From Terrisporobacter glycolicus ATCC 14880 = DSM 1288 (GTDB taxonomy: Bacteria; Bacillota; Clostridia; Peptostreptococcales; Peptostreptococcaceae): a DNA stretch of 64,000 nt. Below the pieces are notes generated by a model. It was given only the letters and a program-made list of their open reading frames with translations, had not been told where the DNA came from and did not search any database. The position numbers were made by a program, and so were the translations under genes. The DNA is taken from contig NZ_CP117523.1 of assembly GCF_036812735.1 (NCBI RefSeq), forward strand, positions 1,178,001-1,242,000, in the 5' to 3' direction. Below, piece after piece: positions 18,512 to 27,455 of the stretch (the first letter of the stretch is position 1; every line of letters begins with the position of its first letter).

Positions 18512-18639
18512 TTATAATTTAAAATTTAAACTTAATTGTTAAAAGAATATTTATACAAAAAAATACAAGAAATTATAAAATTCATTATTTTTCACCAGAA
18601 AAAAACAGTGAATATTATGTTAATTGAAAGAATTGCATA

Positions 18640-18654
18640 AATTTTCTGAATAAT
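18640..18654 (+). promoter_or_regulatory. CodY-like box upstream of the peptide transport operon
   Basis: AATTTTCTGAATAAT agrees with the CodY consensus AATTTTCWGAAAATT at 13 of 15 positions. It lies 28 bases upstream of the -35 box of the oligopeptide operon. CodY represses peptide and amino acid uptake genes when branched-chain amino acids and GTP are plentiful, which fits the operon. The rest of the 341-base gap (18471-18811) holds only the preceding terminator, this box, the promoter and AT-rich leader. Confidence 0.5.
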
Positions 18655-18681
18655 TTATCTAAAAATGTAGATTACCAAATA

Positions 18682-18710
18682 TTGACTTTGATTTAGGCCT
18701 AAATTAATAT
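18682..18710 (+). promoter_or_regulatory. Promoter of the peptide transport operon with a palindromic operator in its spacer
   Basis: TTGACT (18682-18687), 17 bases, TAATAT (18705-18710). The spacer contains ATTTAGGCCTAAAT (18691-18704), a perfect 14-bp palindrome that a dimeric regulator could bind to block or remodel the promoter. The regulator is unknown. Confidence 0.6.
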
Positions 18711-18811
18711 TTAAGTAAATAAAAAATATCAATAATATGAAAAAATAAACAAATGTAAAAAAGTTATTATTAATGTATAAATTAAAAGTCAAATAAGAAA
18801 GGGGAAAAAAG

Positions 18812-19738
18812 ATGGACACAGCAAAGTTTATTCTTAAGCGTATTTTAATGGCTATTTTTACTATTTTTGTTGCAGCTACTATTACATTCTTTTTAATGAA
18901 GTTAGTACCAGGAAGCCCATTTGCTTCTGAAAAAACAAATGAAATAGCACAACAAGCACTAAATGAGAAGTATGGTTTGGATAAACCAGTATTTGAGCAA
19001 TACAAGATATATCTTCAACAATTGATACATGGAGATTTGGGAGTAAGTTATAAACTTCAAAGAAATGTACCAGTCACAACAATAATCAAGCAATCATTTC
19101 CTATATCTGCAAAAATTGGTGCAATGTCAATTATATTCGCAATACTATTTGGAATTCCATTAGGATGTTTATCCGCACTAAAAAGAGAAAAATGGGAGGA
19201 TAGTGTAATTCGTGTGATATCAACTTTAGGCATTGCAGTACCGTCCTTCGTAATTGCAACGGCATCAATGTTGTTGTTTTCAATTCAATTAAAGATACTA
19301 CCTACATATGGAATTAGTGGTCCTTCTAGTTACATACTGCCTGTTTTTACGTTGGGATTTTATCCTATGTGTTATATAACCAGGTTAATGCGTTCAAGCA
19401 TGTTAGATGCTTTAGGTCAAGATTATATTAGAACTGCAAGAGCAAAGGGTATGTCTGAGTTTGTAGTTACATTTAAACATGCTCTTAAAAACTCATTAAT
19501 ACCAATTATAACATATTTAGGACCTTTAGTAGCGTTCACTCTTGTAGGAGGATTTGTTGTAGAAAAAGTATTTAATATTCCAGGGCTTGGAAGGTATTTT
19601 ATTAAGGCAATAGATGCAAGGGATTATAACCTGATAATGGGTACAACAGTATTTTTGGCTTCGTTTATAATATTAATGAACTTGGTTTGTGATATCTTAT
19701 ACAAAGTGGTAGACCCTAGAATTAAGTTGGATGATTAG
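18812..19738 (+). CDS. oppB: Oligopeptide/dipeptide ABC transporter permease (OppB/DppB)
   Basis: The protein (308 aa) has the six-helix layout of OppB/DppB: a first helix at 10-30, a conserved LGVSYKLQRNVPV loop and the EAA-type motif DYIRTARAKGMSEFVVTFKH that contacts the ATPases. It is the first gene of the operon and forms the pore with the OppC subunit. Opp and Dpp systems cannot be told apart from sequence alone, so the symbol is approximate. A strong AAAGGGG ribosome site precedes the ATG. Confidence 0.87.
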   Translation: MDTAKFILKRILMAIFTIFVAATITFFLMKLVPGSPFASEKTNEIAQQALNEKYGLDKPVFEQYKIYLQQLIHGDLGVSYKLQRNVPVTTIIKQSFPISAKIGAMSIIFAILFGIPLGCLSALKREKWEDSVIRVISTLGIAVPSFVIATASMLLFSIQLKILPTYGISGPSSYILPVFTLGFYPMCYITRLMRSSMLDALGQDYIRTARAKGMSEFVVTFKHALKNSLIPIITYLGPLVAFTLVGGFVVEKVFNIPGLGRYFIKAIDARDYNLIMGTTVFLASFIILMNLVCDILYKVVDPRIKLDD

Positions 19739-19756
19739 ATAAGGGGGATAAATATT

Positions 19757-20767
19757 ATGATTCTAGAAAAAAGTAAGAATTTTACATGTAAATTAAAATT
19801 ATCTCCAGAAGACTTTATGCCAGTTTCTAAGCAAGAACAAGAAAGCTTAATTAATATGGGAGAAAATACAAGTTACTGGAAAGACGCATGGAGAAGATTA
19901 AAGAATAATAAAATAGCAATGATTTCTTTAATAGTAATATTACTATTTATTGTATTTGCATTTATAGGACCTTATTTAAGTCCTTATACATACGATCAAC
20001 AAATAAGGGGACATGAAAATCTAACACCTTGCGCTGCACATCCCTTTGGAACAGATAAGCTTGGAAGAGATTTATTAGTAAGGACTATGGTAGGAGCTAG
20101 AATATCACTATTAATAGGAATAGGTTCAGCTCTTATAGTATTAGTTATAGGATCTATTTACGGTTCTATTTCTGGTCTTATTGGTGGAAAAGTAGATATG
20201 GTCATGATGAGAATTGTTGAGATAATCTACTCTTTACCAGATATGCTAATCATTATTTTATTAAGAATAGTATTGCAAGAACCTCTGACGAAGGCTTTTG
20301 ACTCTGGTGGTGTTTTTGGTCCTCTTCAAACTCTAGGACCAGGTATTTTAGCAATGTTTATAGTTTATGGTTTGCTTTACTGGGTTGGTATGGCAAGAAT
20401 AGTTCGTGGTCAAGTTTTGCAACTTAAAGAAATGGAGTATGTCAGTGCAGCAAGAGCTCTTGGTGCTAATAATAAAAGACTAATATTTAAGCATTTACTT
20501 CCAAACTGTGTAGGTCAGTTAGTTGTAACAACTATGTTACAAATACCTTCAGCAATATTTACAGAAGCCTTTTTAAGTTTCTTAGGAATAGGTGTAAGTA
20601 AGCCACTTGCATCACTAGGTTCATTGGCTTCAGATGCATTAGACGGAATAGCATCTTATCCATATAGATTAATGTTTCCAGCTATAGCAATAAGTATTAT
20701 TATACTTGCATTTAACTTATTTGGTGATGGTCTAAGAGATGCCCTTGACCCAAGATTAAAGAAATAG
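19757..20767 (+). CDS. oppC: Oligopeptide/dipeptide ABC transporter permease (OppC/DppC)
   Basis: The protein (336 aa) has a cytoplasmic N-terminal extension of about 50 residues typical of OppC, then six membrane helices. The HPFGTDKLGRDLLVR signature is present, as is the EAA loop EYVSAARALGANNKRLIFKH. It pairs with OppB as the heterodimeric channel. It lies 18 bases after oppB with a GGGGGA ribosome site. Confidence 0.88.
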   Translation: MILEKSKNFTCKLKLSPEDFMPVSKQEQESLINMGENTSYWKDAWRRLKNNKIAMISLIVILLFIVFAFIGPYLSPYTYDQQIRGHENLTPCAAHPFGTDKLGRDLLVRTMVGARISLLIGIGSALIVLVIGSIYGSISGLIGGKVDMVMMRIVEIIYSLPDMLIIILLRIVLQEPLTKAFDSGGVFGPLQTLGPGILAMFIVYGLLYWVGMARIVRGQVLQLKEMEYVSAARALGANNKRLIFKHLLPNCVGQLVVTTMLQIPSAIFTEAFLSFLGIGVSKPLASLGSLASDALDGIASYPYRLMFPAIAISIIILAFNLFGDGLRDALDPRLKK

Positions 20768-20780
20768 GGGGGACGATTAT

Positions 20781-21791
20781 ATGGAGAATACAATTACTAA
20801 AAAAGATGTATTATTAAAAGTTGATGGAATGGAAGTATCTTTTTTTACTCATGCTGGAGAAGTAAAAGCAGTACGAAAAATATCTTATGATTTAAAATAT
20901 GGTGAAGCTATGGGAATAGTTGGAGAAAGTGGAAGTGGAAAATCAGTGGCGTCTTATGCACTTATGGGAATTATTCCAGAGCCAGGAAAGATTATTGGTG
21001 GAAATATTAATTTTCAAAACAAAGAAGTAACTACTTTGCCAGAAGCTGAAATGTTAAAACTAAGAGGAAAAGAAGTGGGAATGATATTCCAAGACCCTAT
21101 GACATCTTTAAATCCCATATTTACAGTTGGAAGTCAAATAGACGAAAGTTTAAAAAAACATACAGATCTAGATAAAGAAGATAGAAGAAAAAGAATAATT
21201 GAATTGTTTGAACTTGTTGGTATAAATCAGCCAGAAAAAAGACTGAAGCAATATCCTTATGAGTTTTCTGGAGGAATGAGACAACGTGCCATGATAGCTA
21301 TGGCTCTTGCTTGTAATCCAAAATTACTAATAGCAGATGAGCCTACAACTGCACTAGATGTTACAATTCAAGCTCAAATAATTGAATTATTAAAAGAATT
21401 AAAAGAAAAAATCAATATGTCTATCATATTTATAACTCATGATTTGGGAGTTATATCAGAAATATGTGACAAAGTTGCTGTAATGTATGCAGGTAATATT
21501 ATTGAAAGAGGAAGTATAGATGATATTTTTTATGATCCAAAACATCCATATACTCATGGGTTATTAAAATCTATACCTAAAATAAATAATGATTCTCATG
21601 AAAGATTAATACCTATAGAAGGTAACCCTGTAGATTTAATCAATCCACCTAAGGGATGTTCTTTTGCTCCAAGATGTGAGCATTGTATGAAAGTATGTAT
21701 GGAAAATGTACCTCCTATTTATACAATTGACGAAAATCATGAAGTTAGTTGTTGGCTATTAGTTAAAGAAGAATTTGAAAAGGAGGAGTAA
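20781..21791 (+). CDS. oppD: Oligopeptide/dipeptide ABC transporter ATPase (OppD/DppD)
   Basis: This ATPase (336 aa) has Walker A GESGSGKS, signature [18 protein letters not shown], Walker [13 protein letters not shown] and the C-terminal oligopeptide-transporter extension with [19 protein letters not shown]. Those four cysteines are, in this family, associated with an iron-sulfur or metal site. Works as a heterodimer with OppF. It begins 13 bases after oppC. Confidence 0.9.
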   Translation: MENTITKKDVLLKVDGMEVSFFTHAGEVKAVRKISYDLKYGEAMGIVGESGSGKSVASYALMGIIPEPGKIIGGNINFQNKEVTTLPEAEMLKLRGKEVGMIFQDPMTSLNPIFTVGSQIDESLKKHTDLDKEDRRKRIIELFELVGINQPEKRLKQYPYEFSGGMRQRAMIAMALACNPKLLIADEPTTALDVTIQAQIIELLKELKEKINMSIIFITHDLGVISEICDKVAVMYAGNIIERGSIDDIFYDPKHPYTHGLLKSIPKINNDSHERLIPIEGNPVDLINPPKGCSFAPRCEHCMKVCMENVPPIYTIDENHEVSCWLLVKEEFEKEE

Positions 21792-21794
21792 ACC

Positions 21795-22772
21795 ATGGAA
21801 AATGTAAACGCTAATTTAGTTGAAGTCACAGGATTAAAAAAATACTTTCCAGTAAAAGAGGGATTTCTTAAAACAAATTTTGTAAAAGCTGTGGATGATG
21901 TAACTCTTCATATAAAAAAGGGCGAAACTTTAGGATTAGTTGGGGAAAGTGGATGTGGTAAAACTACCCTAGGTAGAACCATACTTAGACTTCACGAACC
22001 AACAGAGGGAAAAATCATTTATGACGGTAAAGATATTACTAATTTAAATATGCACTCTTACAGAAGAAGAATGCAAATAATTTTTCAAGATCCATATGCT
22101 TCTCTAGACCCAAGGATGACAGTAGGAGATATAATTGGAGAACCTTTAGACATTCATAAATTATATATCAACAAACAAGAAAGACAAGAAAAAATTTATG
22201 AGTTGTTAAAAACAGTTGGATTAAATAAAGAGCATGCAAATAGATTTCCACATGAGTTTTCTGGTGGGCAAAGACAAAGAATAGGTATAGCTAGAGCATT
22301 GGCGGTGGAACCAGAATTTATAGTTTGTGATGAGCCCATATCAGCACTAGATGTGTCTATACAAGCACAAATAGTAAACATGTTGGAAGATTTACAAAAA
22401 GAAAGAGGATTTACGTATCTATTTATAGCCCATGATTTATCAGTAGTTAAACATATAAGCAATAGAATTGGAGTTATGTATTTAGGACATTTGGTGGAAC
22501 TTACATCAAGTAGTGAATTATACAATAAGCCTATGCATCCTTACACAAAAACATTATTATCAGCTATTCCAATCGCAGACCCTAAATCTAGTAGAGAAAG
22601 AAAACGTATAGTACTACAAGGCGATATACCAAGTCCTCTAAATCCACCAAGTGGATGTACTTTTAGAACTAGATGTCCATATGTAACTGAGGAATGTAAA
22701 AATTCAGCACCAGTATTGAAAGAATACGATAAAGGACATTTTGTAGCATGTCATAATATAGAAAAAATATAA
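21795..22772 (+). CDS. oppF: Oligopeptide/dipeptide ABC transporter ATPase (OppF/DppF)
   Basis: This ATPase (325 aa) has Walker A GESGCGKTT, signature SGGQRQRIGIARALAV, Walker B FIVCDEPISALD and the same type of C-terminal cysteine region (NPPSGCTFRTRCPYVTEEC). It starts 3 bases after oppD behind an AAGGAGGAG ribosome site, so the two ATPases are translated together. It completes the energising module of the importer. Confidence 0.9.
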   Translation: MENVNANLVEVTGLKKYFPVKEGFLKTNFVKAVDDVTLHIKKGETLGLVGESGCGKTTLGRTILRLHEPTEGKIIYDGKDITNLNMHSYRRRMQIIFQDPYASLDPRMTVGDIIGEPLDIHKLYINKQERQEKIYELLKTVGLNKEHANRFPHEFSGGQRQRIGIARALAVEPEFIVCDEPISALDVSIQAQIVNMLEDLQKERGFTYLFIAHDLSVVKHISNRIGVMYLGHLVELTSSSELYNKPMHPYTKTLLSAIPIADPKSSRERKRIVLQGDIPSPLNPPSGCTFRTRCPYVTEECKNSAPVLKEYDKGHFVACHNIEKI

Positions 22773-22824
22773 GATATATATTACAGAGGGTATATATATA
22801 AATTAATTAAAAAGGGGGAGCAAT

Positions 22825-24444
22825 ATGAAATTTAAGAAGAAATTAGCAGTCTTATTAGCATCAGCTTTAGCAGTATCTACAGCTTTAGTTGGATGTAGCT
22901 CAGGTAGTGGTGGATCATCGGGAGGAACAGAGCTGAGTGTCAATATTGGACCAGAGCCAACAACTATAGACCCAGCAAAAAATAGCGCAGTAGATGGAGC
23001 TACATTAATAAACCATGCATTTGAAGGTTTAATGAAACAAGATAAGGATAATAAAATAGTAGAAGCTCAAGCAGCAAAATATGAAGTTAATAAAGATGAA
23101 ACAGTTTATACTTTTACACTTCGTGACGGTATAAAATGGTCAGATGGTGAACCAGTAAAAGCTGAAGATTTTGTTTATGCATGGCAAAGATTAGTAGACC
23201 CAAAAACTGGAGCAGACTATAACTACATGATAGACATGGTTAAAAATGCCAATGAAATAATGGCAGGAAAGAAAAAACCAGAAGAATTAGGAATAAAAGC
23301 ATTAGACGAGAAAACTGTAGAAGTAACATTAACAACTCCTACACCTTATTTCTTAGAAGTATGTGCATTCCCTGCAACATTCCCAGTTAGAAAAGACATA
23401 GTTGAGAAAAATCCTGAGGATTGGTCTACTACGGAATCTACTTATATAGGAAATGGACCTTATGTTTTAAAATCATGGGAACATCAATCTAAAATGACAT
23501 ATGTAAAAAATAAAAATTACTACGATTTAGATAAATTAGGACCTGATACTATAAACTTTGTGCTTATGGAAGATAAAAATACTATGTTATCAGCATTCAA
23601 AAATGGTGAAATATTATTTGCGGATGATTTACCAAGTGAAGAAATAGATGCAATGAAAGACAAAGGACTAGTAATAGAAAAACAATTAGGAACTTACTTT
23701 GTATCTATAAATGTTAAAAAAGAAGGATTAGATAATGTAAAGGTAAGAGAAGCATTAGCATTAGCATTAGATAGAGATTATATAGTTGAGAAAGTAGCTC
23801 AAGGAGGTCAAATACCTGCAGATTCATTTGTTGCTACTGGCTTAACTGATGCAGATGGAAAAACAGAATTCCACGATAATGCTAAAAAATGGTATGATGC
23901 AAAAGATTATAAAGGTAATGTTGAAAAAGCAAAAAAACTTCTTAAAGAAGCTGGATATGAAAATGGTCAAGGCCTTCCAAGTATAGAGTTAATGTGTAAT
24001 CCAGGACATGAAGCTATAATGGAAGCAATACAAAGTATGTGGAAAGAAAACCTTGGAGTAAATGCTACTATATCATCTCAAGACTGGAACGTATTTTTAG
24101 AAACAAGAAAAAAAGGAGACTTTCAAGTTGCTCGTGATGGTTGGTTAGGTGATTACAATGATCCTATATCTTTCTTAGATATGTGGGTAACTGGTGGCGG
24201 AAATAATAATGCTCAATGGTCTAATAAAAAATATGATAAATTAATATCTGAAATAAAAGCTACAACTGATGCAAAAGAAAGATATGCAAAAATGCATGAA
24301 GCTGAAGATATGTTGGCAAAAGACATGCCAATAATACCAATCTACTATTACACTGATTTATACTTAATATCAGATAAATTAGAAGGTATGTACACTTCAC
24401 CACTTGGATTTAAATACTTTATGTATTGCAAAGTAACTGAATAG
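22825..24444 (+). CDS. oppA: Oligopeptide ABC transporter substrate-binding lipoprotein (OppA-like)
   Basis: This lipoprotein (539 aa) has a lipobox LVGC (Cys 24) followed by a Gly/Ser linker, then an SBP_bac_5 fold, with YTFTLRDGIKWSDGEPVKAE near 93-112 as the family signature. It captures peptides outside the membrane for OppBCDF. It lies last in the operon after a 52-base gap with a GGGGGAG ribosome site, a position that favours high expression of the binding protein. A strong terminator follows. Confidence 0.9.
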   Translation: MKFKKKLAVLLASALAVSTALVGCSSGSGGSSGGTELSVNIGPEPTTIDPAKNSAVDGATLINHAFEGLMKQDKDNKIVEAQAAKYEVNKDETVYTFTLRDGIKWSDGEPVKAEDFVYAWQRLVDPKTGADYNYMIDMVKNANEIMAGKKKPEELGIKALDEKTVEVTLTTPTPYFLEVCAFPATFPVRKDIVEKNPEDWSTTESTYIGNGPYVLKSWEHQSKMTYVKNKNYYDLDKLGPDTINFVLMEDKNTMLSAFKNGEILFADDLPSEEIDAMKDKGLVIEKQLGTYFVSINVKKEGLDNVKVREALALALDRDYIVEKVAQGGQIPADSFVATGLTDADGKTEFHDNAKKWYDAKDYKGNVEKAKKLLKEAGYENGQGLPSIELMCNPGHEAIMEAIQSMWKENLGVNATISSQDWNVFLETRKKGDFQVARDGWLGDYNDPISFLDMWVTGGGNNNAQWSNKKYDKLISEIKATTDAKERYAKMHEAEDMLAKDMPIIPIYYYTDLYLISDKLEGMYTSPLGFKYFMYCKVTE

Positions 24445-24469
24445 CATTTTAATAAACAATAAAAAATAT

Positions 24470-24508
24470 CACTCACTATGCAAAATAATGCTTAGTGAGT
24501 GTTTTTTA
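24470..24508 (+). terminator. Terminator of the peptide transport operon (possibly bidirectional)
   Basis: CACTCACTA (24470-24478) pairs with TAGTGAGTG (24493-24501); a T6 run follows. The convergent small minus-strand gene ends directly after it, so it may stop transcription from both sides. Confidence 0.85.
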
Positions 24509-24736
24509 TTACAGAATATTAAAGGTATATCTAACTTTTCGTGGTAAATCTAATATGTATTCTACAGAACCATCAGGAAAAGTGTTTTTCTCATATTTTG
24601 GCATATACCCACCAATCCACTTCTCAATAGTTTTTTCAATATTATCAGTTTCTGTTTCTTTGAAAAAATTATCATCAAAAATATATACTCCAGCACAAGG
24701 GTTATAGATTTCTCTAGATACCTCATATTTTTTCAT
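24509..24736 (-). CDS. Small protein of unknown function (75 aa)
   Basis: The minus-strand frame starts with ATG at 24736 preceded by a perfect AAGGAGG ribosome site, and stops at 24509 next to the opp terminator. I do not recognise the family. The protein is soluble, with a central EKTIEKWIGGYMPKYEKN segment and a C-terminal EYILDLPRKVRYTF piece that looks like beta strands. A plus-strand frame over the same bases has no ribosome site. It is transcribed toward the opp operon and is not coupled to any other gene. Confidence 0.6.
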   Translation of the reverse strand: MKKYEVSREIYNPCAGVYIFDDNFFKETETDNIEKTIEKWIGGYMPKYEKNTFPDGSVEYILDLPRKVRYTFNIL

Positions 24737-24861
24737 ATATTTCCTCCTTATATAATGAAAACTTTTATAATTATTTATTCGATAAAATGTATAAGTTTCC
24801 TTTAATAATATAACTATAGACTCTTTAGGATGATTTAGAGGAGTTATTTTATTATATAAAG

Positions 24862-24934
24862 AAAACCACCTATTTTGTACTGTACCCCAAATATTATAAT
24901 TTTGGTACGGTACACTTACAGGTGGTTTTGATTT
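24862..24934. repeat. Long imperfect inverted repeat (terminator or small mobile-element remnant)
   Basis: AAAACCACCT at the left end matches AGGTGGTTTT at the right end (about 24920-24929), and inside them GTACTGTACC and GGTACGGTAC form a second paired block around an AT-rich centre. As RNA this makes a stem of about 20 pairs with one internal loop, followed by a T-rich stretch on the plus strand and flanked by A's, so it can end transcription of the minus-strand surface-protein gene. The nested outer/inner arms also resemble a short MITE. The rest of the 289-base gap (24737-25025) holds nothing else I can name. Confidence 0.55.
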
Positions 24935-25025
24935 TATATTTTTATGAACTTAATATTTTAGAGATAAATAATTAAGTTAAATTTTAAATATTAGACTTAA
25001 ATTAATTTACAGTCAATGGGTAAAA

Positions 25026-27341
25026 CTATTTTACGGTAGCAGAAACTCTATTTTTACTAGTATAAGAACTATAGCTCATACCATTATAAGCTCTTATTAA
25101 GTAAGTATATTTTTTACCTTTTGATAATCCATTAACTGTATATTTATTACCAGTTGTAGTGCCTATAGAAGTATATTTTCTAGTTGATGTGTTGTATTTG
25201 TAGATACGATATTTAGTAGCACCTTTTACAGATTTCCAATTTAATGTAATATTTTTATTTCCACCTTTAGCAGTAACTTTTGGTGAAGAACAATAAGTTC
25301 TAGATGACACTACATCATCTAAAGTATAAGAACTCCATGAATTACCATTGTAAGCTCTGACTAAATAAGTGTAATCTGTACCACTAGATAATTTTTTTGC
25401 AGTATATTTAGTACCAGTAGTATCAGCAATTTTTGTATATGTATCCGTTTCCTTATTAAATGAATAAATTCTATATCGAAGAGCACCTTTTACAGATTTC
25501 CAACTCAATGTAATACTTTTATTTCCGCTTTTAGCATTAACATTTGGAGCAGCACAAAATGTTACTGCAGAGATGTTGTTTGAAGAAGTATAATTACTCC
25601 ATGATGAACCATCATAAGCTCTGACTAAATAAGTGTATTTTGTACCATCCTTTAAATTGCTAATAGTATAATTTGTTTTAGTAGTATCAGTGATTTTTGT
25701 GTATTTTTTTGCACTTTCATCATATGAGTAAACCCTATACTTAGTAGCGCCAGCAACTTTATTCCAACTTAAAGTGACTTGATTTCTTCCGCCATCAGCA
25801 GTAACATTAGGAGCAGTTGTTATAGTTTTTGATACATATATATATTTTCCATCTTTCAATTTATAGTAAGTAATACTGCCATCTGTTGCATCCCAAATTG
25901 CTACATCGTATTTATCTTTGTTTTGGAACTCGACCATATAATTTGTATGATTTTGTTTTGCAAGTTTTCCAAGCTCACTAGAATAATCAGTTAAAGGACT
26001 TATATAAAAATCTAGCATTGAAGAATAAGATTCGTTACTTGCACTAGCTTTTGTACGCCCAAATAATCCACAAGCTGTGTCAGCAGATGCACTCATAAAA
26101 GTTGTTGAACTATATCCAGACATGGAAATATCAGGATGGAAGAATAAAATAAGTTCAGCTGCAATAGATGATTCAACATCAGTAACACCTAATTCTGATA
26201 ATTCCTTCTGTTTGCTTTCATAGAGATTTGTAGGTGTTGCAGGATGACCTTTATAATAATAAATATAGTCGTCACCATAATAAGTTTTTAGGAATTTTGT
26301 ATAATCAGCAAAATTACTTTCTAGGTTAACTCTAGTACCTAGAATCATCATAACTTTTTTGTTTTTTTGTGTAGCTTCACTAAACATAGTATCATTAAAA
26401 TGGTACAAAGTTTTGAACTCATTAATGACATTATCACCTTTAGTTTGAAGATTTGTAAGCATGCTAGAAATATTAGTTATTTTTATAGAAGGACAATTTT
26501 TAGCTTGATCAAGGAAGTTGGTATCACTAATATTAAATGTATCATTAACACGTGAAAGCCACCACTGAGTATCATTTTTACTTTCTTCGTTGACAATAAC
26601 ATAAGCATAATAACGTAAAAGGCTATGAGATTTTCCATTGTAAGCATATTTTAATTTTGATAAATCAATATGGTTACCCTTACTATACTGTTCTTTAACA
26701 TAGGCCCATTCTTTAGCCATAGAGTCATACACCTTTTGTGGATTTGAAACATTAAATATTTTGTTAAAATCAGCATAAGATGCAGTACCATCAGATAAAA
26801 CTCTTAAACTATATTGATTTGATGGTATATTATTTTGAATAATAACTGTTAAAAATGTTTTTATCGTGTAGTCTACAGTGTATAAATTAAATTTTGAGTC
26901 TGGATTTAATTCATATAAATCTTTAACATATTGAGACATCATATTGATTTTACTTTGGAAAGAGGTACTATCTCTATTTGTTAAGAAAGGAACTTCATAA
27001 ACATTTTGAGGAAGACTATTCCAATCATAAGCATCACTTCTAGTTAAGGCTACAAATGTTGGAACGGGTTCTTTATTTGAATTATCTTTCATATCCCAAA
27101 GAGATAGTGTAAATTGAACAACTGGAAAAGTTGCGTTTAAAGCAGCTAGATTATATTCCTCAGCAACTACACCTACAGTAGAAGTATTTCCATTAGTAAC
27201 TACTTTATTATTTTTATAATAAATAGCTTGTACAGAAAATTTACCGTATGCAGGAAAGTCTATTTCGAAGGAATTATCCTTAATTTTAGACAAGTCAATT
27301 TTTTTTGAAAAACTTTGAACAGTTGTGCTGTTGTAAGACAT
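25026..27341 (-). CDS. GT80 sialyltransferase-like catalytic domain with three C-terminal FnIII domains
   Basis: The open frame from the ATG at 27341 gives 771 aa. Motifs in order: SDGTASY (Asp 184), YKGHP (His 366), AELIL (Glu 396) and GYSSTTF (Ser 411/412). These match, with the same spacing, the D-D-G, HP, Glu and Ser-Ser elements of GT80 sialyltransferases (in Pasteurella PmST1, Asp141, His311, Glu338, Ser355/356, from memory). Three fibronectin type III domains of about 90 residues follow (505-595, 597-685, 687-771). The predicted role is transfer of a nonulosonic acid from a CMP donor, or a related reaction; that is inference. The ATG at 27341 has only a closely spaced AAAGGA upstream. 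The natural gene probably starts at 27665 but is cut by a TAG. No partner gene for CMP-sialate synthesis is in the window. Confidence 0.7.
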   Translation of the reverse strand: MSYNSTTVQSFSKKIDLSKIKDNSFEIDFPAYGKFSVQAIYYKNNKVVTNGNTSTVGVVAEEYNLAALNATFPVVQFTLSLWDMKDNSNKEPVPTFVALTRSDAYDWNSLPQNVYEVPFLTNRDSTSFQSKINMMSQYVKDLYELNPDSKFNLYTVDYTIKTFLTVIIQNNIPSNQYSLRVLSDGTASYADFNKIFNVSNPQKVYDSMAKEWAYVKEQYSKGNHIDLSKLKYAYNGKSHSLLRYYAYVIVNEESKNDTQWWLSRVNDTFNISDTNFLDQAKNCPSIKITNISSMLTNLQTKGDNVINEFKTLYHFNDTMFSEATQKNKKVMMILGTRVNLESNFADYTKFLKTYYGDDYIYYYKGHPATPTNLYESKQKELSELGVTDVESSIAAELILFFHPDISMSGYSSTTFMSASADTACGLFGRTKASASNESYSSMLDFYISPLTDYSSELGKLAKQNHTNYMVEFQNKDKYDVAIWDATDGSITYYKLKDGKYIYVSKTITTAPNVTADGGRNQVTLSWNKVAGATKYRVYSYDESAKKYTKITDTTKTNYTISNLKDGTKYTYLVRAYDGSSWSNYTSSNNISAVTFCAAPNVNAKSGNKSITLSWKSVKGALRYRIYSFNKETDTYTKIADTTGTKYTAKKLSSGTDYTYLVRAYNGNSWSSYTLDDVVSSRTYCSSPKVTAKGGNKNITLNWKSVKGATKYRIYKYNTSTRKYTSIGTTTGNKYTVNGLSKGKKYTYLIRAYNGMSYSSYTSKNRVSATVK

Positions 27342-27452
27342 ATTTCCTTTTATAACAACTGAATCAGCTTTGTCTAAATTAATAATACGTTTAAGGTTTG
27401 GAATATCAACAGTGACCTTTTTGTAGTTTATTTTTGTTTGCTCATAATTAGT

Positions 27453-27455
27453 CTA
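27453..27455 (-). other. In-frame amber codon separating signal peptide from the secreted enzyme
   Basis: The codon order on the minus strand is TAT-TAG-ACT, in frame with both the upstream signal-peptide segment and the long downstream frame. A single base change (for example TAT or CAG to TAG) explains it. Confidence 0.85.

Noticed and set aside
24495-24707. A 70-residue open frame on the plus strand
   Set aside because: It begins inside the opp terminator, has no ribosome site, and is opposite the better-supported minus-strand gene.
27453-27455. Pyrrolysine encoded by the TAG
   Set aside because: No pyl genes are in the window, the protein is not a methylamine methyltransferase, and a one-base nonsense change is simpler. 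Kept only as something to check in the rest of the genome.
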